A stretch of DNA of 64,000 nucleotides from Hyphomicrobiales bacterium (lineage in GTDB: Bacteria > Pseudomonadota > Alphaproteobacteria > Rhizobiales > Rhizobiaceae), in contig UBZT01000004.1 of assembly GCA_900470155.1 (NCBI GenBank), positions 1-64,000 of the forward strand, given 5' to 3'. Every line of letters starts with the position of its first letter. The first letter of the stretch is position 1. Positions 41,838 to 51,700 of this stretch are shown here, piece after piece. Both the position numbers and the translations under genes were made by a program. The notes below the pieces were generated by a model. It was not told the origin of the DNA and did no database searches. It saw nothing but the letters and a program-made list of their open reading frames with translations.

Positions 41838-42740
41838 CTAGAACAATCTGACAAGCTCCTTCAAAAAGGCGCGGACAGCAGGATTGGTGCGGCGGCTTTC
41901 GGGCCAGACCGCCGTGATATTGTGGCGCTCCACGGCAAAATCGGAGAGGACGGGGATCAGTTCGCCGCGTTCGACCCGAGGGGCGGCCATGAAGCTCGTG
42001 AGCATGCCGATGCCTGCGCCCGCAGCGACCGAGGCGATAACCGCCTCGCTTGCGTCGACGATGATGCCGGAGGACGGCAGGATCTCGATGTCACGGTCGC
42101 CTGTATGGAACGGCCAGCGGAAGAGCTGGCCGGTGTTCTGGTAGCGCAGATTGACCGTTTCATGCGCCTCCAGTTCATCGGGATGTTGCGGGCTACCGCG
42201 TTCGGCCAGATACGCCGGGGAAGCATAGCAGCAGAGCCGATGGGGCGACAGTCGACGCGACAGAAGGCGCGTGTCCGCAAGGTCGCCGATCCGAACGGCC
42301 AGATCGACGCCGTCTTCGATGAGATCCACCATATGATCGCTCAGCCTGAGATCGATCGTCACTTTCGGGTGCAGCTGCCGAAACGGACCAAGTGCTGGCG
42401 CGATCACATGAAGCCCGATCGGCAAGGATGTGGCGATCCGCAATGTGCCGGCGGGCTCGGCACGTGCCGACTTTGCCACCTGCTCGATCTCCTCGGCATC
42501 CCGCAGCAGCCGCAGCGCCCGCTCATGCAGGTCGCGTCCCTCGGCGGTCAGCGCCAGCGAGCGCGTCGTGCGCATGAAGAGCGAGACGCCAAGCCGCTGT
42601 TCGAGCCGTTGGACGCTCTTGCTGATCGCCGAAGGCGAGACGGAGAGCGCCCGGGCGGCGGCAGTGTAGCTGCCGAGAGAGCCGGCTTTGGCGAAAGCGA
42701 TAAGGCCGGTCAGCCGTTCAAATCCAATTTGTTCCTTCAT
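41838..42740 (-). CDS. LysR-family transcriptional regulator
   Basis: 300 residues. The winged helix-turn-helix spans residues about 8-65 ([42 protein letters not shown]), followed by [15 protein letters not shown]. The effector domain shows [20 protein letters not shown] and ends in a short tail. It resembles the CrgA/DmlR-like group that often regulates an adjacent quinone oxidoreductase, and it is divergent from exactly such a gene. Effector unknown. Confidence 0.92.
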   Translation of the reverse strand: MKEQIGFERLTGLIAFAKAGSLGSYTAAARALSVSPSAISKSVQRLEQRLGVSLFMRTTRSLALTAEGRDLHERALRLLRDAEEIEQVAKSARAEPAGTLRIATSLPIGLHVIAPALGPFRQLHPKVTIDLRLSDHMVDLIEDGVDLAVRIGDLADTRLLSRRLSPHRLCCYASPAYLAERGSPQHPDELEAHETVNLRYQNTGQLFRWPFHTGDRDIEILPSSGIIVDASEAVIASVAAGAGIGMLTSFMAAPRVERGELIPVLSDFAVERHNITAVWPESRRTNPAVRAFLKELVRLF

Positions 42741-42831
42741 GGCACTATTAAAGCGAACGCACGCGGCATTATCAACCTCGTTGGTAAGTTCTATCTGCTG
42801 TTGACAACAAACGGCGACAGCGAGGTTGAGA

Positions 42832-43848
42832 ATGACGGAGATGATGAAGGCAGTGCAGCTGCAGGAATTTGGTGGCCCCGAGGTCCTGCTCTATCGGGAT
42901 GCGCCGCGACCGGTCGCGGCGCGTGGCGAGGTCCTTGTCCGCGTGCATGCGGCAGGTCTCAATCCGCCGGATCTCTATCTGCGTGACGGCTATCGGGCGC
43001 TCCCGCCCGAATGGCGGCCTGATCCAAGCTTTCCCCTGATCCCGGGCACAGATGTTTCTGGTGTCGTGGCCGCGCTCGGCACGGGCGCAGCGGGTTTCCG
43101 TGTCGGTGACGCGGTCTATGCGATGGTGCGCTTTCCGCAGGATCTGATGAAAGGCAGCAGCGCCTATGCCGACTATGTCAGCGTCCCCGCATCGGATCTG
43201 GCCCTGAAGCCGCAAGGGATCGACCACGTCCAGGCAGCGGGCGCACCCATGTCGTTGCTGACGGCCTGGCAGTTTCTGGTCGATCTTGGCCATGACGAGA
43301 GGAACCCTTTTCAGCCGTTTCCCCATGCACCGGTCCCGCTTGAAGGCAGGACGGTGCTGGTCAATGGCGCCGGAGGGGGCGTCGGCCACCTGGCAGTTCA
43401 GGTCGCGAAGTGGAAAGGCGCGCGTGTGATCGCTGTTGCTTCCGGACGGCACGAGGCGCTTCTGCGCGATCTGGGCGCGGATCAGTTCATCGACTACGGC
43501 AGGGCGGCGGCCGAAGAGGTCGTGCAGGATATGGACCTCGTGATCGATGCCGTCGGCGGCACCAACATGGAGCGCTTCTTGAGCATCATCCAGCCGGGCG
43601 GAGCGCTGTTTCTGGTCAACCCCCTGGGCTTTGTCGCTCACGATGACGCTGCCGGGCGAGGGATTGTGGTGTCCTCGACACAGGTTCAATCGAACGGCCG
43701 GCAACTGGCAGAGGCCGGTCGATTGCTCGACAATGGCACCCTTCGCATTGCGATCGACAGCACCTTTCCGCTGGCGCAAGCGTCGGCGGCCCATGAGCGC
43801 GCCTCCCGGGGCGGAATTCAGGGCAAGGTGGTTCTCATCGCAGAATGA
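42832..43848 (+). CDS. NADPH:quinone oxidoreductase-like zinc-type alcohol dehydrogenase family protein
   Basis: 338 residues from ATG 42832, preceded by GAGGTTGAG; a TTG two codons earlier is an alternative. It has the medium-chain fold: [52 protein letters not shown], and the NADPH loop [37 protein letters not shown] (around residues 165-200). The structural-zinc cysteines are absent, which places it with the quinone reductases (QOR). It is probably induced by the divergent LysR protein in response to an electrophile or quinone. Confidence 0.88.
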   Translation: MTEMMKAVQLQEFGGPEVLLYRDAPRPVAARGEVLVRVHAAGLNPPDLYLRDGYRALPPEWRPDPSFPLIPGTDVSGVVAALGTGAAGFRVGDAVYAMVRFPQDLMKGSSAYADYVSVPASDLALKPQGIDHVQAAGAPMSLLTAWQFLVDLGHDERNPFQPFPHAPVPLEGRTVLVNGAGGGVGHLAVQVAKWKGARVIAVASGRHEALLRDLGADQFIDYGRAAAEEVVQDMDLVIDAVGGTNMERFLSIIQPGGALFLVNPLGFVAHDDAAGRGIVVSSTQVQSNGRQLAEAGRLLDNGTLRIAIDSTFPLAQASAAHERASRGGIQGKVVLIAE

Positions 43849-43920
43849 TCATCCGGGTCCCGGTCAACATCAAGTCGGTGGCCGGGCCAAACCCAAACCC
43901 GAACCCAGGATGGAACCACC

Positions 43921-44223
43921 TTGCTCATCGTAACCGGATACATGCACGTCGATCCCACCGATCTTCCGCAATTTCTCATTGATCTTCAGGGGCTTGCGGT
44001 TGCCACGCGGCAGCGTCCCGGAAATATTTCCTACGACGCTGCAGTGGCCGACCCGCAGGCCGGGCGCCTGCTCATTGCGGAACGGTGGTCGGATCAATCG
44101 GCGCTCCGTGCTCATCTTGACGCCGACGATACCCGGGCCTTCATCGATCGATGGCAGGGTCGCATGCACGGCGATATTCAGATGTATGATGCGGGAAACC
44201 AACGCAAACTGCCGGAGAATTAG
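43921..44223 (+). CDS. Antibiotic biosynthesis monooxygenase (ABM) domain protein
   Basis: 100 residues from TTG 43921 with AGGATGG upstream. A ferredoxin-like ABM fold is suggested by LIVTGYMHVDPTDLPQFLIDL, RPGNISYDAAVADPQAGRLLIAERWSDQSALRAHL and a final MYDAG strand. ABM proteins are small dimeric oxygenases or binding proteins for quinone-like compounds. It follows the quinone oxidoreductase by 72 bp in the same direction, so a joint role in quinone handling is reasonable but inferred. Confidence 0.8.
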   Translation: MLIVTGYMHVDPTDLPQFLIDLQGLAVATRQRPGNISYDAAVADPQAGRLLIAERWSDQSALRAHLDADDTRAFIDRWQGRMHGDIQMYDAGNQRKLPEN

Positions 44224-44461
44224 GACAAGCCTCTGTTGACTGAGGATGGCCAAAGCATCGATACTCTCAGTCGTATCCGGGACCCGAGAGCGGTAGCTTC
44301 TGTTTTCGAAGCCGGAATTGGCCATTGGACCACTCCCGGTCGATGCCCGGGAGCATTGCTGCTGGACCACCGAGCCGCGTTCCCCGGCATTGGTACTGGC
44401 ATGGATTGGTCACAGCGATTTTGACGCAAGGCCAGCAAACAGAAAGATCGAACAAGTACAG

Positions 44462-44815
44462 ATGGCCCGCAAGCACAGACAGGAATTGGTTGCAGAGGAC
44501 GAGACGCCGGAGCCGGTGTTTTGCCCGATCTGCGCGCGCGTGATCCCGGATGATCAGATGGACAAGCACCATCTCGTCCCGAAGAGCAAGGGCGGCAAGA
44601 CGACCGTTCGCCTGCATCGTGTATGCCACGATCAGATCCATGCGATATTCACCGATTCTCAACTCGCCAAGACGTTCTGCACGATCGAGGCGATCCTTGA
44701 GGACCCTGCCGTGCAGAAATTCGTCGCCTGGGTGAAAAGCAAGCCTCCGGGTTTTTCCGACTCGGCCAAGGAATCGCGACATACATCGGGCTCGGGCCGA
44801 GGGCGCAAATACTAG
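44462..44815 (+). CDS. HNH endonuclease-like small protein
   Basis: 117 residues from ATG 44462. It has a zinc pair CPIC (residues about 21-24), then KHHLVPKSKGG with the catalytic His-His region, and RVCHDQIHAIF completing the HNH beta-beta-alpha metal finger. The C-terminal tail is basic and disordered. Such small HNH proteins occur widely in rhizobial chromosomes without a toxin or restriction partner, and no methyltransferase is nearby. The biological role is not known. Confidence 0.8.
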   Translation: MARKHRQELVAEDETPEPVFCPICARVIPDDQMDKHHLVPKSKGGKTTVRLHRVCHDQIHAIFTDSQLAKTFCTIEAILEDPAVQKFVAWVKSKPPGFSDSAKESRHTSGSGRGRKY

Positions 44816-44955
44816 CCGTGCAATGCTTCGGGGCAGGGCCGCCAGCAGCAGGCCCATGACCCTGGCGTCGTCCGGCATCAGAGGCCGATGACAGTCGACG
44901 TTCCTCGATCGATCCCTTTAAGCATCCTTCAAGCAGAGACTGCTATGCTGGGCGC

Positions 44956-46734
44956 ATGAGAATAAGCACCATCACAAACTGGGCCTACGGCATTACGGTC
45001 GTTCTGACGGCTCTGTCGGGTACGGCCTTCATCATGTCGTCGTCTGCGGCGATTGACGAACGTGCCGCTGTCGAGGAGCATCTGGTGCTGGACAGCCTGG
45101 CGGAGGAACTGGCCCTGGGCGCGGAGGTGAGAACCGACGAGGCGAGGCTGTATGTAATGCGCGGCGAAGAGCGCAACCTGCAGGCGTTTCACGCCGAGGA
45201 AAAATCGGAACGGCGACGGGAAGCCGCAGCGCTCAAGCTGGTATCGCAGGGGTTGAAGCCGGCCGAGGCCGAAGCGCTGGAAAAGATCGACAAGGTCGTG
45301 GAGGAACTGGCCAAGATCGAGACCGCCGCGGTCGAGACTTTTCGGAACGGCGACAGGGGTGACGCGCAACGCCTGGTGTTCGGGCCGGATCATGCAAGAC
45401 TCCACGAAACCTTGCTCGCAGAGATTTCCCATTTTCGCGACCTGATCGCCGCGCGGACCCAAGCGCAACTGGAAGCATCACGATCGCGCAGCGATCTCTG
45501 GAGCTTCCTCGCCAAGATCATGCTCGCCGTGACTGCCGCGCTTTTCCTGGCGGTGTTGTATTTCGTCCTGCGGCGGCGTGTGACGATGCCCTTGATGCGG
45601 ATGGTCGGCGTGGTCGGCAGACTGGCAAGGCAGGACTACACCGTCGAAATCCCCGTCGACCGGCGGCGGGACGAGATTGGTGACATGAACGATGCCATCG
45701 AGATCTTTCGCACCAATGGCATCGAGCGGGAGCGTCTTGATGCCGAGCGCAGGGCGGACCAGGACACGAAGGACCTGATCCTTCAGATGATGCATCGCCT
45801 GCAGGCCTGCCAGAATCAGGTTGAGCTCGCCGATGTCGTTGCCCGCTATGCGCCGCAGATCTTCCCCGGCATCGCGGGTGGGCTCTACTTCCTCGACGAG
45901 ATGAGGGCGACGCTCGCGCGAGCTGCGGCATGGCTGGAGCCTGTTGATGCGTCCGAGACATTTCCGGCCTCCGCCTGCTGGGGGCTGCGCAGGGTCCGCC
46001 CGCATGCCAGTGGTTCGGGCGAGAGTGATGTGCCGTGCCAGCATCTGCACGGCGGCAATGCGGCGACGCTCTGCGTCCCGCTGACAGCCCAGGGCGAGAT
46101 GATCGGCCTTTTGTACCTGGAGGGGGACGGCGCGGAGTGGTCCGGCGTAAACCGGTCACGTCTGTATCTGGAACTGATTGCCGAAAACGTCGGCCTGGCC
46201 ATCGCAAACCTTCAATTGCGCGACAAGCTGATCGCATTGTCCGTCCGGGATCCTCTCACCGGTTTGTTCAATCGCCGGTTCCTCGACGAGATCCTGGCGC
46301 AGGCGGCGGCATCGAACGAGATGCTTGCCTGTCTGATGATCGACATCGACTTCTTCAAGCGGTTCAACGACGAATTTGGACATGATGCCGGCGACGTGGT
46401 CATGCAGTATGTCGGGCAGGTCCTTCGCGACACCATCGAACCCGATGGCCGTGCGTTCCGCTTTGGCGGGGAGGAGTTCACAATTCTGCTTCCCGGCCGC
46501 ACGGAAGACGAAGCGATTGCCGTCGCGGAAAACGTGCGACAGAAGGTCAGTAGCGCCGCACTCTCGCATGCGGGCAAGATGCTGGGCATCGTCACCGTGT
46601 CGCTGGGCGTGGCAGGATCTCCCAATGAAGGCTCGACAGGAACGCTGATCACGCGGGCCGATGCGGCGCTGCTCCAGGCGAAAGCCGAGGGTCGCAACAA
46701 AACCCTCGCATCGAGCAGGATCGCCGCGGCATAG
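44956..46734 (+). CDS. Membrane diguanylate cyclase (periplasmic sensor, HAMP, GAF, GGDEF)
   Basis: 592 residues. A transmembrane helix at about 10-30 and another at about 180-202 enclose a helical periplasmic sensor of about 150 residues. A HAMP domain follows (RRVTMPLMRMVGVVGRLARQDYTVEIP), then a GAF-like domain (about 275-415) and a GGDEF domain starting SVRDPLTGLFNRRFLDEIL. The active site is the intact GGEEF, and the metal site is MIDIDFFKRFND. The inhibitory RxxD motif normally found five residues before GGEEF is absent (EPDG is there instead). It makes cyclic di-GMP from two GTP. It stands alone. Confidence 0.92.
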   Translation: MRISTITNWAYGITVVLTALSGTAFIMSSSAAIDERAAVEEHLVLDSLAEELALGAEVRTDEARLYVMRGEERNLQAFHAEEKSERRREAAALKLVSQGLKPAEAEALEKIDKVVEELAKIETAAVETFRNGDRGDAQRLVFGPDHARLHETLLAEISHFRDLIAARTQAQLEASRSRSDLWSFLAKIMLAVTAALFLAVLYFVLRRRVTMPLMRMVGVVGRLARQDYTVEIPVDRRRDEIGDMNDAIEIFRTNGIERERLDAERRADQDTKDLILQMMHRLQACQNQVELADVVARYAPQIFPGIAGGLYFLDEMRATLARAAAWLEPVDASETFPASACWGLRRVRPHASGSGESDVPCQHLHGGNAATLCVPLTAQGEMIGLLYLEGDGAEWSGVNRSRLYLELIAENVGLAIANLQLRDKLIALSVRDPLTGLFNRRFLDEILAQAAASNEMLACLMIDIDFFKRFNDEFGHDAGDVVMQYVGQVLRDTIEPDGRAFRFGGEEFTILLPGRTEDEAIAVAENVRQKVSSAALSHAGKMLGIVTVSLGVAGSPNEGSTGTLITRADAALLQAKAEGRNKTLASSRIAAA

Positions 46735-46896
46735 GGCTGCTGCGTTTTCCGGTCTCGCATGCAGTAAGTGGCTTTTCGCGGTCTGCGCGATGCCGGCCGG
46801 GCGCGGCACCACAGCGATCGCGAAAGGTCCGAACGAGCGCCCCAGCGTGGATGAAAACGCGCGTGCAGCGACGCCGACGAAGCCCGCTTCCCCGCG

Positions 46897-47697
46897 CTAG
46901 CCAGCGTCGCCCAACTTGGCCGAAGCGGCGAATGCCGCTGTCAGGCCGCGGGCGATCGACGCTTCGAAGCCCGCCGCGCGCATGGCTTCGATCGCTGCTG
47001 CCGTGGTGCCCTGATACGCGAGGAATGTTTTCAGCGTTTCGGAGGGACAGGCCTCCCGCTTCTCCAGCAGGCGCCCGGCGCCGACGATCACGGCATTGAC
47101 GCAACGTCGGGCGATTTCGGCCGGAATGCCGCGCGAAACAGCGTCCTGCATCATGGCGTCGGCAAGGAGCGCCGGGAACGCGGGACCGGCGCCGGAAAGT
47201 CCTGTGAAATAGTCGATATCACTCTCGCATTTCAGCTCGTCCTGAAGGCCGCAGGCGCCGAACAGGGTGCGGACGATGGCGCGGTCTGCTTCACTGACCG
47301 TCGCGGTCGGAACCCAGGGTGTGTAGGATCGGCCGACTTCGGCGGCTGCATTGGGGAGAGAGCGGACCACGCGATCGGTCTGATGATGACTACGCAGCGC
47401 GCCCAGCGGGATGCCGGCCATGACCGAAATGAGAAGCTTGCCTTTCGCATTGACCTTGAGGGCGCGCCAGTCGCCCGGCCGGACGCAGACAAGGATAACA
47501 TCCGAACGGTCTGCGAGCGTCTGATTGTCGTCTGTCCAGAACGCTTCCCGGAAACGCTCAGGCTTCCTGCTGCGAAAGGAGAGTGCGAGGTTTTGAGGGT
47601 GCACAATCCCGGCATCGAGCGCCGCACCGGCAAGGGCGCCGCCAAGCCAGCCAGCGGCGCCGATCACGCCGATGCGCAAGTCCTTGCCACCGTCCAC
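46897..47697 (-). CDS. Pyrroline-5-carboxylate reductase-like protein
   Basis: 266 residues from GTG 47697. An N-terminal NAD(P) fold (IGVIGAAGWLGGALAGAALDAGI), then ILVCVRPGDW, VRSLPNAAAEVG, and the ProC dimer-domain signature SGAGPAFPALLADAMMQDAVSRGIP with an EACPSETLKTFLAYQGTTAAAIEAM end. ProC reduces P5C to proline. The glycine loop is GAAGWLGG rather than the usual GxGxMG, and the protein may act on a related cyclic imine. It is co-transcribed with the TetR gene (6-bp gap), next to betaine demethylation genes whose product would be proline. Confidence 0.78.
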   Translation of the reverse strand: MDGGKDLRIGVIGAAGWLGGALAGAALDAGIVHPQNLALSFRSRKPERFREAFWTDDNQTLADRSDVILVCVRPGDWRALKVNAKGKLLISVMAGIPLGALRSHHQTDRVVRSLPNAAAEVGRSYTPWVPTATVSEADRAIVRTLFGACGLQDELKCESDIDYFTGLSGAGPAFPALLADAMMQDAVSRGIPAEIARRCVNAVIVGAGRLLEKREACPSETLKTFLAYQGTTAAAIEAMRAAGFEASIARGLTAAFAASAKLGDAG

Positions 47698-47703
47698 CTC
47701 GTC

Positions 47704-48333
47704 CTACTCCCCTTTGTAGCCGTGCCGCGCATAAAAGCGATCGAGTTCCCTTTGTTGCGGGTTTTGGCCGGTATAGATTGCGATATATTCGGGAATTCGC
47801 TTCATGCGCAGCGCGACGTCCTCGGTGGACTGCATCGAGATGTAGCCGATCTGTACGAGATAGGTCGTCCTGGCCCGAACATCGGCTGCCGCCTCGTCAT
47901 AGCCAAACCGGACAAACATCCGGCCCAGGGCTTCCATCCTCGCCTTGTCGGCAAGCTCAACCTCCACCTTGATCTCCGCTGATTGGAGCGCCCAGCTACG
48001 AATGGCGAATTCGAGCTGGGAATCGAAGAGATCCTTGTTCAGCCAGCAGTCGAAGACATTCAACATCGCCTCCGCCAGTGACTCGGCGTAAGCCTCGGAC
48101 TGCTTCACGAGATTGCCGGTATTTTTGTCCCTCCAGCGCGCGACCAGTGTGTCCAGCAGTTCTTCTCTGTCCTTGAAAAACCAGTAGAAACTGGTCCGCG
48201 AAAGGCCGAGCCGCTTGGCAAGCGGCAGGATCTTCACCGAATCGACACCGGACAGAAGCAGCAGTTCATGGGCGGCTTCGAGCCAGCCCTCCTGGGATCC
48301 ACGCCAACCGCTGTCACTTGCTCCCTGTTCCAT
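47704..48333 (-). CDS. TetR-family transcriptional regulator
   Basis: 209 residues. The N-terminal HTH region reads LEAAHELLLLSGVDSVKILPLAKRLGLSRTSFYWFFKDREELLDTLV (about 18-64). TAGGAGTT lies upstream of ATG 48333. It is divergent from the stcD-like gene, and the intergenic region holds repeated ACATATGT/GTACAT motifs that could be its operators. It is followed by the P5C-reductase-like gene. It is a likely regulator of N-methylproline or betaine use; the ligand is unverified. Confidence 0.88.
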   Translation of the reverse strand: MEQGASDSGWRGSQEGWLEAAHELLLLSGVDSVKILPLAKRLGLSRTSFYWFFKDREELLDTLVARWRDKNTGNLVKQSEAYAESLAEAMLNVFDCWLNKDLFDSQLEFAIRSWALQSAEIKVEVELADKARMEALGRMFVRFGYDEAAADVRARTTYLVQIGYISMQSTEDVALRMKRIPEYIAIYTGQNPQQRELDRFYARHGYKGE

Positions 48334-48376
48334 GCCGAACTCCTAACAAAATTGACGCGGCAACTCAAGCAAAAGG

Positions 48377-48446
48377 TACATCCATGTCGAGTTATAGTAC
48401 GCCGGTGTTTTTAAAGTTGACACATATGTACATTCACCCTTAGCCT
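48377..48446 (+). promoter_or_regulatory. Promoter and candidate TetR sites before the stcD-like gene
   Basis: TTGACA at 48417-48422 with a weak TAGCCT at 48441-48446 (18-bp spacing) may be the promoter. ACATATGT (48422-48429), perfectly palindromic, overlaps the -35 box, and the related GTACATCCATGT begins at 48376. Two similar sites between divergent TetR and target genes suggest repressor binding; this is inference from symmetry. Confidence 0.4.
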
Positions 48447-48478
48447 GCGGCGTGAAGCCATAAACAGGAGCCCTTCGC

Positions 48479-50515
48479 ATGTCGAACGATCCCCTCCTTC
48501 AGCCCTATCAACTGAAGCATCTGACCCTTCGAAACCGCATCATCGTCACGTCGCATGAGCCGGCTTACCCCGAAGATGGCATGCCGAAGGAGCGCTACCG
48601 CGCCTACACGGTCGAACGGGCAAAGGGCGGCGTGGCATTGACCATGACGGCAGGCTCTGCCGCCGTGTCGAAGGACAGTCCGCCCGTCTTCAACAATCTG
48701 CTCGCCTATAAGGACGAGATCGTTCCCTGGATTAAGGAAATGACCGACGCCGTGCACGAAGAGGGCGCGGCGATCATGATCCAGTTGACCCATCTGGGCC
48801 GGCGTACACGCTGGGACAAGGGTGATTGGCTGCCGGTTGTGGCCCCTTCCCATCAACGCGAAGCATCACACCGCGCCTTTCCGAAGAAGCTGGAAGATTG
48901 GGACATCGAGCGCATCATCAAGGATTTTGCCGATGCCGCCGAGCGCATGAAGGCGGGCGGCATGGACGGCGTCGAGCTGGAAGCCTATGGCCACCTGATC
49001 GACCAGTTCACCTCGCCACTCACCAACGAGCTCGACGGCCCCTATGGCGGTGATCTCGACAATCGCATGCGCTTCTGTTTTGACGTGTTCAAGGCGATGC
49101 GCGAACGGGTCGGCGACGATTTCATCCTCGGCGTTCGCTACACGGCCGACGAATGTCTTCCCGGCGGCACGGGGGCCGCCGAGGGCATCGAAATTTCACG
49201 GCGCCTGCGCGACAGCGGCCTGATCGACTATCTCAACGTTGTCCGTGGTCACATCGACACGGACCCGGGTCTCACCGACCTCATTCCGATCCAGGGCATG
49301 GCCAATGCGCCGCACCTGGATTTTGCCGGGGAGATCCGCGCCGCGACGCAGTTTCCGACGTTTCATGCGGCAAAGATTCCGGACGTGGCCACGGCGCGTT
49401 ATGCCATTGCCTCCGGTAAGGTCGATATGGTCGGCATGACGCGGGCCCATATGACCGATCCGCATATCGTCCGAAAGATCATCGAGAAGCGCGAGGAGGA
49501 CATCCGTCCCTGTGTCGGCGCCAATTACTGTCTCGACCGCATTTATCAGGGCGGCATGGCGTTTTGTATTCACAATGCCGCAACCGGTCGCGAACAGACC
49601 ATGCCGCATCAGATCGACAAGGCCGCCATCGCCAAGAAGGTGGTCATCGTCGGCGCCGGTCCAGCCGGTCTGGAAGCCGCCCGCGTCGCGGGCGAGCGCG
49701 GCCATGCCGTCGTGGTCTTCGAAGCGGCCAACAATCCGGGCGGCCAGATTCGTCTCACAGCCCAGAGCGAGCGCCGCCGCGAAATGATCAGCATCATCGA
49801 CTGGCGCATGAGCCAGTGCGAAAAGCTCGGCGTCACCTTCCATTTCAACAGCTGGGCGGATGCCGATATGATCGCGGCGGAAGCGCCGGATGTGGTCATC
49901 ATTGCCACCGGCGGACTGCCGCATACGGATGTTCTGTCGAAGGGCAACGATCTCGTCGTCTCCTCCTGGGACATCATTTCGGGCGATGTGAAACCCGGCA
50001 CCAACGTACTCGTCTTCGATGACGCCGGTGACCATGCCGGTTTGCAGGCGGCGGAACTGATCGCCAAGACCGGCGCAAAGGTCGAGATCATGACACCCGA
50101 CCGCTCGTTTGCGCCCGAAGTCATGGCGATGAACCTCGTTCCCTATATGCGCTCGCTGCAGAAGCTCGACGTCACCTTTACCGTGACCTATCGGCTGGTA
50201 GAGGCGGAGAGGAGCGGCAATCAGATTGTCGCCCATGTCGGCAGCGACTACGGCGGCGTGGAAAAGCAGCGGACATTTGACCAGATTGTCGTCAATCACG
50301 GCACCATTCCGCTGGACGACCTCTATTTCGAACTGAAGCCCGACTCGAAAAACCTCGGGGAAGTCTCCTACGACGCGTTGCTGGCCGGTGCGCCGCAAAC
50401 CACCGAGCGCAATCCCGCGGGATCCTACCAGCTGTTCCGGATTGGCGACGCGGTCGCCGCCCGCAACACGCATGCGGCAATCTACGACGCCCTGCGCCTC
50501 GTCAAGGATATGTGA
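48479..50515 (+). CDS. stcD: NADH:flavin oxidoreductase, N-methylproline demethylase-like (StcD type)
   Basis: 678 residues with the two-part layout of trimethylamine dehydrogenase and 2,4-dienoyl-CoA reductase: an old-yellow-enzyme FMN barrel (1-375; LRNRIIVTSHE, QLTHLGRRT, DFADAAERMKAGGMDGVELEAYGHLIDQF) and a C-terminal FAD/NAD domain with VVIVGAGPAGLEAARVAGERG. The iron-sulfur region reads CVGANYC then C 12 residues on (Cys345, Ala348, Cys351, Cys363), so one of the four cluster ligands seen in trimethylamine dehydrogenase is an alanine. Overall sequence and context (Rieske betaine demethylase and reductase nearby) fit the stachydrine-catabolic enzyme that oxidatively demethylates N-methylproline. 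The exact substrate is inferred. Confidence 0.78.
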   Translation: MSNDPLLQPYQLKHLTLRNRIIVTSHEPAYPEDGMPKERYRAYTVERAKGGVALTMTAGSAAVSKDSPPVFNNLLAYKDEIVPWIKEMTDAVHEEGAAIMIQLTHLGRRTRWDKGDWLPVVAPSHQREASHRAFPKKLEDWDIERIIKDFADAAERMKAGGMDGVELEAYGHLIDQFTSPLTNELDGPYGGDLDNRMRFCFDVFKAMRERVGDDFILGVRYTADECLPGGTGAAEGIEISRRLRDSGLIDYLNVVRGHIDTDPGLTDLIPIQGMANAPHLDFAGEIRAATQFPTFHAAKIPDVATARYAIASGKVDMVGMTRAHMTDPHIVRKIIEKREEDIRPCVGANYCLDRIYQGGMAFCIHNAATGREQTMPHQIDKAAIAKKVVIVGAGPAGLEAARVAGERGHAVVVFEAANNPGGQIRLTAQSERRREMISIIDWRMSQCEKLGVTFHFNSWADADMIAAEAPDVVIIATGGLPHTDVLSKGNDLVVSSWDIISGDVKPGTNVLVFDDAGDHAGLQAAELIAKTGAKVEIMTPDRSFAPEVMAMNLVPYMRSLQKLDVTFTVTYRLVEAERSGNQIVAHVGSDYGGVEKQRTFDQIVVNHGTIPLDDLYFELKPDSKNLGEVSYDALLAGAPQTTERNPAGSYQLFRIGDAVAARNTHAAIYDALRLVKDM

Positions 50516-50614
50516 CATGGCTTGAAGCGAAGCCCGTCTGGGCTTCGCTGAACCTCGTGTGCCGGGGAGATCGCGTGAACGGTACAATGACGCGTGGCAG
50601 GGATGGTTCTGGCT

Positions 50615-51700
50615 TTATCGATCGATGATGAGATCACTCAGCGGTTTGGAGCAACAGGGCAGGAACAGCCCGGCGTCGATCTCACGCTGGCGTATCCCGC
50701 CATTGTGGTTCATATCGACGGTTCCGGAAACCAGTTTTGACTTGCACGTGCCGCACACGCCGTTTGAACAGGAGGAGGGGAGTTTCACCCCCGCTTTTTT
50801 GGCACAGGACAGCACGGTCTGCTCGCCAGAAACATCGATTTTGCGGCCTTGCTTGGCAAAGTCCACGGCAAACATTCGTGTTGCGGCCTCTTGGGCAACG
50901 GGGAGATCGATATCGTCGATGACGGCGGCGTCAAAGCTTTCTTCGATGTAGTTGCACGCAGGAACCCCGAGTTCTGCAACGATCGCGCGCGCCGCCGCCA
51001 TGAAGGGCGCCGGGCCGCAGCACATCACCGTTCGCTCGCCAAGGTCGGGCACCGCCAGCTTCATGTAGTCTGGCGAGATGCGTCCGGTGAGACCGGGCCA
51101 ATGGGCTTCGCCTGCCGTCACCTCTGGCAGGAAGTGCAGACGCAATCCTTTTTCCCGAGTGGCGAGCCGAATAAGATCGTCGCGAAAAATCAGATCCCTG
51201 GGGCTTCGTGCCGCATGCATGAATACGACGTCGATTGGCTCGTACGTATCTGCGAGTTCACGCACGATCGACATCACGGGGGTGATGCCTGACCCGCCCG
51301 ACAGAAGAAGAAGCTTCCGGGCGTCCGGTCGAATGAAATGTCCGAGAGGCCCGTTGCCCTTCACTTCAGAGCCGGCCACGACATTGTCGTGAAACCAGTT
51401 GGAAATCTTTCCGCCCGGCACGCGCTTCACGGTGACGGAAAACGCATTGGTGCGCTGGGGCGAGGATGAGATGCTGTAGCAGCGGCTTTCGGGCTCTTGG
51501 TCCACCTTGAGGTCGAAGAGAAAATACTGCCCGGCTTTGAAGTCAAATCGTTTGCCGTGCGTCGAAACGAACGTGAATGTTTTCACGTCATGCGTTTCCG
51601 GGTGAACGTCGATGCAAACGAGATCCTCGTCCAGATCCCTGTTCCAGAATTCGGTTTTCTCGATGGGTTTCATTGCCGGAAATGCGCTCTTAGTATCCAT
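50615..51700 (-). CDS. Ferredoxin-NAD(P)H reductase partner of the Rieske oxygenase
   Basis: 361 residues from ATG 51700; the frame extends further up inside the Rieske gene. It has an FAD domain (RCYSISSSPQRTNAFSVTVKRVPGG), an NAD domain (LLLLSGGSGITPVMSIVREL, VMCCGPAPFMAA), and a C-terminal plant-type [2Fe-2S] domain, CSNGVCGTC then CC. This FAD-NAD-ferredoxin order is that of GbcB, CntB and the stachydrine demethylase reductases. It passes electrons from NAD(P)H to the Rieske oxygenase. Its start overlaps the oxygenase stop by 11 bp, which ties their translation. Confidence 0.92.
   Translation of the reverse strand: MDTKSAFPAMKPIEKTEFWNRDLDEDLVCIDVHPETHDVKTFTFVSTHGKRFDFKAGQYFLFDLKVDQEPESRCYSISSSPQRTNAFSVTVKRVPGGKISNWFHDNVVAGSEVKGNGPLGHFIRPDARKLLLLSGGSGITPVMSIVRELADTYEPIDVVFMHAARSPRDLIFRDDLIRLATREKGLRLHFLPEVTAGEAHWPGLTGRISPDYMKLAVPDLGERTVMCCGPAPFMAAARAIVAELGVPACNYIEESFDAAVIDDIDLPVAQEAATRMFAVDFAKQGRKIDVSGEQTVLSCAKKAGVKLPSSCSNGVCGTCKSKLVSGTVDMNHNGGIRQREIDAGLFLPCCSKPLSDLIIDR

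Noticed and set aside
43858..44461. Additional genes around the ABM gene
   Set aside because: Other frames here are antisense or out-of-frame overlaps without ribosome sites.
49196..50587. 463-codon frame antisense to the stcD-like gene
   Set aside because: The sense strand has intact FMN and FAD motifs; this frame does not resemble a protein.
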